DNA from: Yamagishiella unicocca
Lineage: Eukaryota > Chlorophyta > Chlorophyceae > Chlamydomonadales > Volvocaceae
Assembly: GCA_003116995.1 (NCBI GenBank)
Contig: BDSL01000006.1
Coordinates: 1,116,001-1,180,000, forward strand
Reading direction: 5' to 3'
Length of the DNA: 64,000 nt
The position numbers and the translations under genes are program-made. The notes beneath the pieces were generated by a model. It saw only the letters and a program-made list of their open reading frames with translations. It was not told the DNA's origin and ran no database searches. Positions 40,988-51,464 of this stretch are shown here, piece after piece (the first letter of the stretch is position 1; each line of letters opens with the position of its first letter).

Positions 40988-43942
40988 TCAGGCCGCAGCC
41001 GCGGGGGGCAGCTTGGGCGGCGGGAGCGGCGTGAGGAGAGAGTAGTCGGTCTGCACCCAGCTCTCCACGTCGCGCAGGAACGTTCCAAACGCGACCGCCT
41101 CCAGCACTGATCGCCTTTGCGTCTGCACCTGCATCGTCAGCGTCTCCACGCGGTCCGTTTCCACCGCCTTGGCCATGCGCGCCATGGCCTCCTGCATAGA
41201 TCCCGCGTCATCACCGACTGCCTCCTGTGTACGGTGGCGCGTGCAAGGGAGTTGGTCAGGCAGAGGCGCCGGAAACATGCTGAGCGTGATACCGCCATAC
41301 ACCTAATGTGGCGGAACGATAGGATTCCGGCCGTGGCTGCTCGTACCAGCACGCCTGGAGACCCCTTCTAGGACGGCAGACGACGAGCACCTAGGGAGTC
41401 AGGAGAGTATGACGTAGCACACCACATCAAGGCGCACTGGACGTTGGAAAGCATAAAAAAACGCGCCATTTGTGTGAGCCGCAGCGGCACGGGCTAGGCC
41501 GTGGCCCCAAACACGCGAAGTACCGCGGGAAGGGTAGATATGCCACGCTACAAATTCGGCAAGAGAACCTAACATTCGCGACTCATACGGGGCTTTGATT
41601 TGCAATGCACCCACATTCCAGTTCGGCCTCCAGCCCTCGACCCACCTGCATCTGCAACGTCAGTTTCTTGATGTCTCCGAGCAGCGCGGAGGTCTGCCGC
41701 TCCACCAGAGCCGCGCCCTCAACGCTGACAACACGCGCAGTCTCCACCATGGTCATCTGGTCGAATGATTCTACATATTTTCGCAGCGAGTTCTTGACAC
41801 CTTTCCCGTTGGACGGCGAGCCCTGAGAAGTTGCGGACGAAGACGTCGAGGTAGAGCTGCCGCTGCTGCTGCGTGACGGCTCGCCGCTGAGGCTGCTACC
41901 GGAGATCGTGGGAGAATCCAGATCCACAGTGGTAGCATCTGCATAGTCCGGGTTTGCCGCTTGGTCCACGTCCTCGGCCTGCGAATCGGCGGTAGGACAG
42001 GTTGCGTGGGCTAAGACTCCTGTGCGGCTTGCCGGCATATCTCAATGGACGTGTACGGCTGTATATGCACATTGAGAGTGGGAATGAAAGCGGCAAGGTG
42101 CAGGTGTCGCGGGGTAGCGCCTCGAGCGCAGCTACCCTCGGAGCACCAAGGGGTCCTGCCCTCTCAGGCTCCAGGGAGGAGCAAGCATGCAGCAGCAAAA
42201 GCACGCACCGCGCCGGCGACACTGCAGTGGTGCCGTAAACCGAGGATGCAGCTGCGGACTAGCGATGAGTACTCCAGCCCCCTAGCCCGCCTACCGCTGC
42301 AAACAGTCGCTCCAACCGAGCCACCGCATCCTCTTTGCTGAGCGGCAGAGTCCCCAGCGCCTTCTCCAGCTGGAAGCGCTTGTCCACGCGCCGGATAAAA
42401 TAGCCGAACATGACGCTGGCGGCGTAGACCTGTCCGTGGTCGTTGGGATCGAGGGAAGGCGTTAGAACACGGTCCGATGCAACGCAAAGAGCGTACCGGA
42501 CCCCCAGTACACGACCACCAAACCACAGCCATCTACCGCGCCTTTGCAGGGTTTGCCGGTACCGTTAGTTACATTGCGCAATCCCTGGGCCTCGACTTGG
42601 CAAGTTCTTAACACAATTCCGACAGCAGAGCATGCGAGCATATTGTGACACCACGCCTTGCGAACTGCCTGAGCAGCGCGTGCGTCATGTCGCGTGTACT
42701 TGCCTGCGCCATTTGGAACTTGCTCATCTTGACGTATGCGGTGCTGTAGGCGTTTTCCATGGGGCCCATAATCTGCAGCAAGTGCTCGCGCACCAGCTCG
42801 AGCGCCTCCTTGCTGTGGATGCCCTCCGTCAGCGCCTTCAGGTTGACCGTCGGCGGGTCCACGAAGCCTGCGCTCGCAAGGGGAGGAGTGGAGTCCACGT
42901 TGGCGTTTGCAGGCGTGCATCAAGCCGCTCCTGGACCCTTCGGACAAACAGGCGCTCGATGCGGACAATGACCAACCGGCCACCGGCGAAGCAATCGCAG
43001 TATGCCAGGTTGAGCCCTACCCCGCCAACCCGCTGCGTGCTCTCGACCAATTAGCACCCCATTAGCCCTTACCGTCCATGCGGGGCAGCATGTCGACCCC
43101 CAGCAGCAGGAACTTCTCCAGGATGGACACATACATCAGGTCCTCAAGGGTGGATCGCACCTCGCCCTCTCGGACCTCCTCCATGCGCCTGGGCCAAGGC
43201 GACAGGGGGACGAGGAGGACACAGGGCGCAGTTGGATGATGTGTGGTCGAACGGTACATGCGCCGCTACCTGCATGTTGACTCCGATCAACGGAATCAAC
43301 GTCACTCGGCGCCCGCACCTGTACAACGCCAACTCGGTGCCGTCGGTGCTGGCCTCCAGTTGCTCCTCCTTTTCCCTTCGTAGCGTGCGCTCATCGCGTA
43401 GCTTGGCCAGCTGGTTGTCCACAGCCGTCTTGAAGAGGTGCGGCTCCTGCACCACAGGTGGGGCAACTGCGCGTTAGGCAGGTTGCTATGGCTGAGTTGC
43501 TTTCAAAGCCATCGCCCGCTGCAGGGCGTGAAACCCCGCTGTACATGCGGGAGGGCCCCAAAATGCCAGATTATCAAATGCACGCAAACCATGCCGCATC
43601 CAGGTTGCATCATCGTACGACCTGGGGCGCGAGGAGTAAGAAACATACCCACCATACGCAGATAGTACTGGAGCATTTCACCATATGGTGTCTTTGGCTG
43701 TGCAGGAGCCTGTAAACATGAGTACACAAGATTACGATGCGTGGACGTTTTATACACGACACACTGGTGCGAGGCACCCAAGTGACCAGGTGGCGACGAC
43801 CTACCAGCCCGAATTCTGAGGATTCCGCCCTTGCATGGACTCTTCTCGTAGTAGCAGGGCAGCATCTGACTGAGGGCGCACAGAAGCTCATGCGCGACCG
43901 CCCACCCAAGCCCACGGCACGAAAATGTGTAGCAGGCAACAT
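40988..43942 (-). CDS. DUF760 family protein, chloroplast-targeted
   Basis: Eight exons: 43805-43942, 43653-43709, 43319-43446, 43073-43188, 42704-42867, 42295-42429, 41646-41978 and 40988-41224, total 1,308 nt, 435 aa, all phases agree. Residues 1-46 are a plastid transit peptide (MLPATHFRAVGLGGRSRM). DUF760 signatures follow: PYGEMLQYYLRMEPHLF, EDLMYVSILEKFLLLGVDM and VYAASVMFGYFIRRVDKRFQ. The C-terminal half has a Ser-rich linker and a helical region (SFDQMTMVETARVVS). The family is conserved in chloroplasts of plants and algae; its function is not established to my knowledge. The intron after exon 5 starts with GC (CAG|GCAAGT), which is needed to keep the conserved frame. The gene is head to head with the TTC33-like gene. 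Confidence 0.85.
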
Positions 43943-44362
43943 CAACGCTGTCAGATTAAGTAATATAAATAGATGTATGAAGTCTTGTGTTTGGACGTCA
44001 GAAGCTGTGGTCAAGACTTTTGACGAGCAGCTATATTGGTTGAGGACTCGTATGCCGATTGCGCTTGCGTGAGATTTCTTGATTTCTTCAATAAATTTAT
44101 ATCTACCCTCAGGTTCCAAACTGCGATGTGGGCCTTCTGGAAGGTCCAAATGTGTAGTACGAGTTGCGACTGGCTGAAACGTAATCGCCGCATCATTCAC
44201 GGACACAAACGTTGTAGCGAATCCTAACAGCACACCCATTATTTTTGTGACCATTTGTATTGCCGCCTTCCTGTCGGCGTCAGGTTGCCCGCGTATCGGG
44301 AGATCGCCAGTCCTTGGACTAGGTCGCTGAAGCCGTTTGGCCTCCCGGCCCATACACGCCAC
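43943..44362. promoter_or_regulatory. Divergent promoter region (DUF760 / TTC33-like)
   Basis: 420 bp between two outward-facing start codons. A minus-strand frame runs open through it from 44362, but it lacks homology and continues out of phase with the DUF760 exon, so I treat it as chance. Confidence 0.4.
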
Positions 44363-46751
44363 ATGATACCACCAAAGCAGAAGAGGACTGGCAAGCTAAC
44401 GCAAAACAAGCTACAAGCCTTTGCAGACGAGTCCAGTGAAGAAGAACCAGACCCAGTCGCTATGGCTGGAGAGCTGAAGGTTGGCTTTGATGACAGATGA
44501 ATGACGGGGACAAAAGTTCAAGTTCTAGTCCAAGCTCCGACCCAAGGAGCGGTTGCCTAGTCCGAAAGCGTTGCGGCTTTTGATATCAAAGGTTTTGCGC
44601 GTACAGGCTTCACAGTAGCATTTCCCCTGCTCCTGTGTCAAGCGGGAATGAAATTCGTTGGATCCACCATGTAGTTTTTTCTCGTCTAGCCGTTAAGGGC
44701 TTCATCCCACCCGCACGCCTCGCCACCGTCCGGCAGGAGCGCGGCCAGGAGCACGCAGCCGGTGGGCGGTTTGCAGAGGCCCGGTCTTTGCTTGGGCAGG
44801 CGGTCCGGCTGATGCCGGGTAGTGCTGACCTGCACGAGCTGCATGCGCAGGTGGGCGCCATTCCCTGAGCGAGCGGGGAGGGTTCGAGCGGGGAGGGTGT
44901 GGCGCACCCACATGATGTCCTTCCACGGGTTTGGTAATCCTGGGCTGGCCCTTGCAAGCAAGAGAAACCACGCGACGTGAAAGAAAACTAGCGACAGTGG
45001 CCAGAGGCAGCGATGGCGACGTGCCAATGTGTTCGCGGTTGCCACGGCTTTCCGGAAAGTGCGCTGGCAACTAGTATCTTGGCCACGACATGACGAAGCC
45101 AACTTGACGTTTGAGCACTCAGCCGCAAAGTGCGTTAAGTACGAACGCTGGGAGGTGGCTGCGGCTGGTACAGTGAGCGAGCATTGAACGTGCCGACTGG
45201 CGGACACGGGAAGGACCCGTGGACGGAGGAGCACAGAAGGTTAGGAACGGGGACATCTGTACACGCTAGGCGGCGGTCTTCAACAACACGCGGATTACTG
45301 TTCGCAAAAGGGGATATGGTAGCCCCACATGACCGCAGCGCTGCGAGGCCTCCGGTCCCTGTCATTCGGGGGTACCTAGCGCTCCCCCAGAGACCTCAGC
45401 TGGGGCCGGCCTTGAAGCTGTCGTGGTGACTGGTGCGAGTCCATGCACCGTGGCTTCGCACTAGTGCCATCGTTGCCTGTCCCTGGTCCCCGACCGTAAC
45501 TGAGGCTTGGCCCCAGGTGCTGCTGGAGCTGGGCTGCACATGGGAGGCGGTGCGATCAGCCACTCGCGCTGTGGAACTGCTGCCGCAATGGGCCGAGGCC
45601 CACGTGACACTCGCGCGGACACAGATGAACCTCGGCGAGGTGCGGCGTGTGGTGGAATGCCGGGCTTGGATCCGGGTAGTGGGCTCCGTTGGGATTTCAA
45701 GGCCGAGCGGGCCTTGTCAGTAGCTAGGTGCAGAGCTCTAGGGTGCTGAGCAGTAGTGAGGACTCGGCTGGAAGTTACGTACAGCTTGTGAGGTGCTGAG
45801 GGGGAGAGAGACAGGCAGCTGGCGGGGAACCACCCGGGCCACCTGCGTCGTGACGCACTGCTGCGGTGTATCCTGCGTTGAGCTTGCAACTCGCAGCTTA
45901 GTGGTGTTGTTGAATGCCGCCGTTCCCCCATCCCGCAACAACTGCGCACGTGCCTGACCTGGTCTGGCTGCTCTGTGCTCGTTCCCCGCCTGGCGCCGGC
46001 AGCCTGTCCTGGCAGAAGCATCGTTTGAACGCGCGCTGGAGCTGCAGGTGTGTTGTAACGGTTACAGGTGTGGTTGTGTAGGCTGAGGGACGCGTATCGA
46101 TCTGGTGCCCGAGCGCGGTCGTCTGAATTGATATAAACCCCTTGCATTTGTTGGTTTTTATCGCTTCACGTGAAGCGCTGATAAAAATGCAAGCCTGTTC
46201 ATACATCCGCCATCTCCTCACGGCTGCGCACCTCCTCCTTCACCGCACCGCACAGCGCTACGTCACCGCTTCGCGTGGACGCGAAGCGGTGACGTAGCGC
46301 TGTGCGGTGCGGTGAAGGAGGAGGTGCGCAGCCGTGAGGAGATGGCGCTACGTCACTGCTTCGCGAGACGCAAAGCGGTGACGTAGCGCTGTGCGGTGCG
46401 GTGAAGAAGGAGGTGCGCAGGTTATACGGCTGTCAACGTGTTTCTTCCTGTGCGTGTACACGACTGCTGTGGATGGCCGCAGGGGTTTGCTGGCCCACGC
46501 CTGCGTCCGCGCCAACGTGGTTCCTTAGACGGGGCGTGTCGGGGGATGAAGTACTGGGGTGCACGGCGGCATGCTTTCCTAGTTGTTGGACAGGTCGTGA
46601 GAATGTTCTGAATGACTATCCCCTCCTCTATATTCATCCGCAGCCTGCCGACATGACGGTCGTGGGTATTGAGCTGATGGAGGCGCGTACGCTGGCGGAG
46701 AGGCAACGACTGCTCGGTCCCGGACTACGTGCGGTTGTGAACCAAGCCTAG
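44363..46751 (+). CDS. TTC33-like tetratricopeptide protein
   Basis: Five exons: 44363-44479, 44737-44850, 45517-45639, 46003-46047 and 46644-46751, total 507 nt, 168 aa, each junction in phase 0. The N-terminus has a short basic then acidic stretch (GKLTQNKLQAFADESSEEE), comparable with the start of animal TTC33. Two to three TPR motifs follow: HAAGGRFAEARSLLGQAVRL, LLELGCTWEAVRSATRAVEL and TLARTQMNLGE with ASFERALELQ. The C-terminus is a helix (IELMEARTLAERQRLL). TPRs mediate protein-protein contacts; TTC33 has no well-defined role. The first donor, AAG|GTTGGC, is weak. Intron 4 carries two hairpin-forming blocks, including a 69-bp perfect palindrome. A TGTAA lies about 395 bp past the stop. 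Confidence 0.8.
46141..46193 (+). other. Intronic hairpin with CTTGCATTT/AAATGCAAG ends
   Basis: The ends CTTGCATTT and AAATGCAAG are exact reverse complements. Inside, TTTTTATC pairs with GATAAAAA around a palindromic GCTTCACGTGAAGC core, with a small bulge on the left arm. It lies 15 bp before the longer palindrome in the same intron. Confidence 0.7.
46208..46420 (+). repeat. 69-bp perfect inverted repeat plus a third partial arm
   Basis: 46208-46276 and 46279-46347 are exact reverse complements separated by two bases (GG), which would fold into a 69-pair hairpin. From about 46345 to 46420 a shorter degenerate foldback repeats the central part of the arms (ACGTCACTGCTTCGCG ... CGCAAAGCGGTGACGT) and ends inside the arm sequence. 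The whole block lies in the last intron of the TTC33-like gene. Confidence 0.95.
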
Positions 46752-47912
46752 TAGTAGCCTGGTGGACGAAAATGTATTGCTACCCTGATAGACTGACATA
46801 TGCCTTAGCGACATGTCTCTTTATCAAAAGAATTGTGTATCCACGAGACTACTGTTGATCCGTTCCAAAGCTAGTTATCGGCTTCTCTACTCGAAGGAAT
46901 AGAATGTTTGGGTGTAAATGCTTGCAGGTCAGGATCCTATTCCTCGATATCGCATGGAATCCATGCGCCGCCGTATCGGCTAGTCCCCTGCACCGGGTCA
47001 GTCCATCTCAAAATGGATTACCTTGCTTACACAAGGCTTAACATCATAGAAACCGCCGCACTGGCGTTCACACAGTCACGCAGCGATCGCAGGTTGCCCC
47101 GCAACACCATGTCATTTTGTCACACACCTGCAAATTAGACATTCGCTGTAAATCCGAACGGTAAAACTCGCTCGGTATCCGGATTACAAGCAACAGGGAG
47201 GTGGCCATCGATACATACCATGCCCAGTGCGTGTGCATCAGTTGTCTGACTGTTGCAACCCTCCGCTTCCACATCGTTCCTCTCCTGCGCCCAAAACAAA
47301 ATCGCAAATGACAGCTAAAAAGAGCAGACGCTCTGCACACGAGGCTCACACGAAAAGCTCCGTACAAGAACACTCAATACACGCATTTGAACGACGAGCC
47401 GGTGAGTATACATACAATGCACCGTACCATCGCAGCAGATTCCCGACGGAGACTGATTTTGCAATTGGCTGTCATCCATTTGTCGCGCCATCGGCCGTTA
47501 CCGCTGCAGGGATATCGCGACATGTCCCCCACGCGAAACTCCACAGCGCACAACACGTCATCGCCAGACATACGCCTCTGCCTCTATCTCCGTGCCGCTG
47601 CTGCCGCCGAGCCATACATTCTTCTCCGACGCCAGCGGCCCCTTGTGGGATGCCACCAGTTGCGCCAAGCTAGGATTACTTGCGCGCTACGGCATGCTTC
47701 GCTAGTAACACTGCAATCCGCTCCATGCTCAGTTCAGGCTATATGGGGCTGCCAAACCAAGCGTCATCAACACCACCGCCTGCAACTGCTTGGGCAGCAC
47801 GACGTGTTTAAGGTGCTAGTGGTTGCCGATATGTGGGACCACAGCCACGATGTTAGTGCCACCCAGAAAAACAGTTCCCTCACGCTCCTCTACTAGCTCC
47901 AAGGCCTGGCAC
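46752..47912. other. Convergent intergenic region (TTC33-like / CRD1)
   Basis: 3' regions of two convergent genes. Plus-strand frames of about 150-170 codons at 47227-47896 have no recognisable features. No RNA gene or repeat was identified. Confidence 0.5.
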
Positions 47913-49551
47913 TTAGTACACCAGCGCAGCCTTGTTCTCAGCCAAGTCGTACGAGCCAGACTCCTTGGGAGTCATGATGAAGATCTGAAAGACCTCAGCG
48001 ACCATGCGCTCGATGAGCGGCGCGCGCATGAGCCCCTTCACAACAGCCGGCACGTCCATCCTGCCAATAGCCAGCACCTTCTCGTTGTACTGGACAAGCA
48101 GGTCCATGCGGCGGAAGAACTCGGGGTTCTCCACGTCAGGCACTGCCGGGAACACGCGCTCCGTAGACTTGTTGGTCTCGATGATGACTGCGGCAGAAAG
48201 CGCATGGACATTAGGCAAACCTCATAGACGTGCACGACGAGAACGGCCAGAATATATTGTGGCAGTTGCTATTTCGAATTTCACACTGTGCCATCGCTGA
48301 ATCAGCCCACGTCACGTCAACGTTCCCAGCATGCCCGGATATGCACCCGTGCGACATATTTGCGTAGCCTCCTCGTTCTCACCGTGCTGGTTGAACTGGG
48401 TGGTGTTCAGGCCCAGCGAGCTGTAGAAGGCGTCGCGCTGGTGGTCGTTCAGGTACATAGTGATGTACACCGACAGGCAGAAGAAGCGCGACCACAGCTT
48501 GGCAGCCCAGTCGCTGATCATATCAGGCTGCGACTTCAGGACGGCGGTGAAGAAGTCACCTGCATGTGGTTGTAGGGATGGGGGTCATTGGCTTGCACTC
48601 GTGGGCACCGAATCTAGGGGTAACCCATACACCCCAAGGGTAACCCATGCAACCCGGGGGTAACCCCTACACACCGTGGCGGTTCTCGTCCTGGCACCAG
48701 TTCTCGAAGTACTCAAAAAGCGGGTACAGCTGGTTGTCGGGGTTGCGCTGCAGGTGGCGGTAGATGGAGATATAGCGCCAGTAGCCGATCTTCTCGGACA
48801 GATAGGTTGCGAAGAAGATGAACTTTGGCTTGAAGAACGTGTACTTGCGATTCTTCGTCAAGAAGCCCAGGTCCAGGGCCAGGTTGAAGTCAGACATAGC
48901 CTTGTTCAGGAATCCGGCGTGACGCGCCTCGTCACGAGACATCAGCGTGAAGATCTCCGCGACAGCGGGGTTCGTCGGCTTCAGGCGGCGACCCAGCTCC
49001 TTGTAGAGCAAGAAGCCCGAGAACTCAGCAGTGCATGAGCGCTCAAGGAACTCAATGAAGATTTTGCGAGTCGGACCAGAAATCTTCTCAGCGGCCGCCT
49101 TGAAGGTCTGCAAGTGTATCAGCGACCAAATGTGAAGCCTCATATCAGGTGTGTGGACGCGAAAAGGCACCCAGTTACCAATTTCAACATCAAATTACAT
49201 TGTATAAGCTCGCACCTCGTTGCGCACGAAGTGGCGCTGGTTGTAGTCCAGCTTAAACTCCGCCAGCATCGCGTCGAATTCGGCCATGTCCAAGTTCTTG
49301 TTGATCTCCAGGCTGAACAGCTGCTCCATCTCATCGAAGTCGGTGGTGTAGAAGCGCGGGCTCAGCAGAGTCTCGTCAGAAGCAACCTTAACACCATCGC
49401 GCATGGTCTTGAAGCCAAGGTTCTCAGCAGCGGTGGATGCCGCAACGCGGACTGCATTGCGACTAGGGCGGACAGCTGCAACGCGAGCAGCACGGACTGG
49501 GGCCTGCTTGCCAAAGGCGCCGGTCACACGCTTGTTCAGCATAGTGGCCAT
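47913..49551 (-). CDS. CRD1: Mg-protoporphyrin IX monomethyl ester oxidative cyclase
   Basis: Four exons: 49216-49551, 48675-49107, 48383-48559 and 47913-48187, total 1,221 nt, 406 aa, phases consistent; the length matches the algal CRD1/CTH1 proteins (about 407 aa). The product is the diiron subunit (AcsF/CHL27) that closes the isocyclic ring in chlorophyll synthesis, on plastid membranes. Residues 1 to about 40 are a transit peptide ([18 protein letters not shown]). Diiron ligand motifs are clear: [25 protein letters not shown] and [11 protein letters not shown]. Chlamydomonas has two paralogues, CRD1 (induced by copper or oxygen shortage) and CTH1. The coding sequence alone does not decide between them, but GTAC motifs upstream favour a CRD1-like copy. 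Intron 2 contains three 20-bp repeats reaching the splice donor. Confidence 0.95.
48616..48675 (+). repeat. 20-bp tandem repeat reaching the CRD1 intron 2 donor
   Basis: Three degenerate 20-bp copies of a GGGGTAACCCATACACCCC-like unit. The third copy includes the 5' splice site of intron 2 (minus strand). Confidence 0.8.
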
Positions 49552-49844
49552 TGTTGCGAAGTCAGTTGCTAATAACTTAACAACTTAATAGTTTGGGCAA
49601 CGCTAAGAGGCAATCGCAATGACCGTACGCGCCACGCCTGCGCCTGTGGCTCTGCAGGAGGACGCGCAATGCTTGTACGACAGCGAGATTGGTACGGCAT
49701 AAGATGGAGGGGAAATATACAACCGAAGTGTCATTGGTTCGAAATGTAAGGATGCTCCAAATTTAGTGTCCAGTCAATCGGGAGCATCTGACTTGCAGCA
49801 GCATGGGGTGCAATTTGCAAGATACCGTATCTGCAACTTTTCAG

Positions 49845-49885
49845 ACGGAGGCGTTGTGGCACGGAGGGTGCCACAACGCCTCCGT
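49845..49885. other. 18-bp perfect hairpin upstream of CRD1
   Basis: ACGGAGGCGTTGTGGCAC at 49845-49862 and its exact reverse complement at 49868-49885, separated by five bases. Confidence 0.9.
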
Positions 49886-49891
49886 ACGTGT

Positions 49892-49923
49892 ATTCTAGCA
49901 TAACCAAATGGTAATGCTAGAAT
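49892..49923. other. 15-bp near-perfect hairpin upstream of CRD1
   Basis: ATTCTAGCATAACCA and TGGTAATGCTAGAAT pair with one mismatch around a two-base loop, six bases from the preceding hairpin. Confidence 0.85.
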
Positions 49924-51464
49924 GGACGGAACCTTTGCATACAGCGCTTTTATAGCAGGGCAGTGTTCAGGCCCGTCTCATCCCGCAACAGTTTACATGT
50001 TTACTGCAATAGCAAATATGGGGGTATTGGTCCTGTCGCTGACAACCAAGCTCCCTTTCTGTGGCGGTGTCATATTGCTCGTCACAACCGCCGAAGACTG
50101 AAGGGAAAAACAAATGTTCGTTGACTTGTGGAAAAAGCGTGCGTATCAATGCATGAATGATTGGGTACTGGATATGTGCATAACGGAGGTGCAACAGCCC
50201 CGCACCAACCCACACGTCGAATTAGGTCCTGGTCGATCCGGTAGCCGAATTCACTATAACTGCTAGCCAACGAAATGATACCAGATCCAATGCTGCCACA
50301 TATGTCCTACATGGCTCCTGCCCATATGCCATACTAGGTGACTATGCGAAAATGCGATCTCCTTGATCTACTACTACACGTATCTCTCCATGCCACTCTA
50401 TGTAATGACCCCTGGGTCGGACTTACATGTGCGCCATAGGGTAAACATGGGGAATGACTAGTAATGCTGCGCTCCCACGCGTCTAAGTATCTCGTATCGG
50501 CAGCAAACTGATGGATGTTCTCCAGCGGTCCTCCTGGGCAACCTAATTCTGCGGCTCGACGCGCTGTTTTGATAGACTAAGCTCCCCTTACTTTTGTGCC
50601 GAATTGTGTTCGGGTTATGGCAATTGATTGCTTTCGAACCAGTGATCAATTATTTCCAACCACCAGGCAGGGGGGCTGCCTTGCTGCGGTACTTAAAAGG
50701 GCAGTGGCGGCCACATCTAGTCAACGACTAGGGCCCCCAGTACGCCTTCGATAGGGCCCTTGGCCATGCAGTCCGAGGTAGCTACCCTGTAAGGGCCAGG
50801 CTGCGTGAAAGCAGTTTTCACGAGGCCTTGGCGCACAGGCGTGTTGTACCTGTTAAAAATGGCCGAGTAGCGTACACCGCCCGGCCAGTGTCCCCCTTGG
50901 CTGCAAGCTTTTTACATTGCAACGTTAATTATACATCGGATACGGGTACGCACGCGAACGAGTACCCCAAACACCTAAGAGCTGCTGGTAACATGACTGT
51001 ACCGTCGTCACCATACAACTGCCCCTTTCGGGCAAGACGCAAGCTTAAGCCAGGTGACTTCGTGAAAGCTTGCCGATCTGTGCCCATGAAAGGCAAAGCA
51101 ACGCGGATTGCGAATGATCTATCCTAACAAAAAAACACCATACTTTTACACTTGCCTCGTCACGTTGTTGTAACCCCCCGGCGTCGTGCACACAACGCAA
51201 GGCGGCGCTCGTGGCGTATGTACGACAGAAAAGACAGCCGCTCTTTGTACAGTTCCCCTGCTGCCTAGCAATAACTTTCACCATCTACAGCTTCCCCTGG
51301 AGCCGCTCCGTGCCATCCTGCAGCACTCCATGAGTCTTTCACTGACGACTAAGTCTGCACCGTCGTCTTTCATTGTCGTCTCCTTTCAACAAGCGGATTC
51401 CTTCATTGATGGCTACCTTCCGAAATGGTCTCCCGCTACCTCGGCGACGTCGACGTCACTGCCA

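Larger units (their letters stand above)
49552..51464. promoter_or_regulatory. CRD1 upstream region and ATG4 3' region
   Basis: About 1.9 kb without a supported gene. The first 350 bp upstream of the CRD1 ATG have four GTAC tetranucleotides (49625, 49675, 49692, 49884), GTAC being the core of copper-response elements bound by CRR1 in Chlamydomonas. Two hairpins follow (listed separately). On the minus strand a TGTAA near 51145 could serve ATG4 polyadenylation. Confidence 0.45.

Noticed and set aside
43610..44362. 250-codon minus-strand frame as the DUF760 N-terminus
   Set aside because: The downstream part includes the transit-peptide exon, but the frame continues into an intron; the model starting at 43942 splices in phase into the DUF760 domain.
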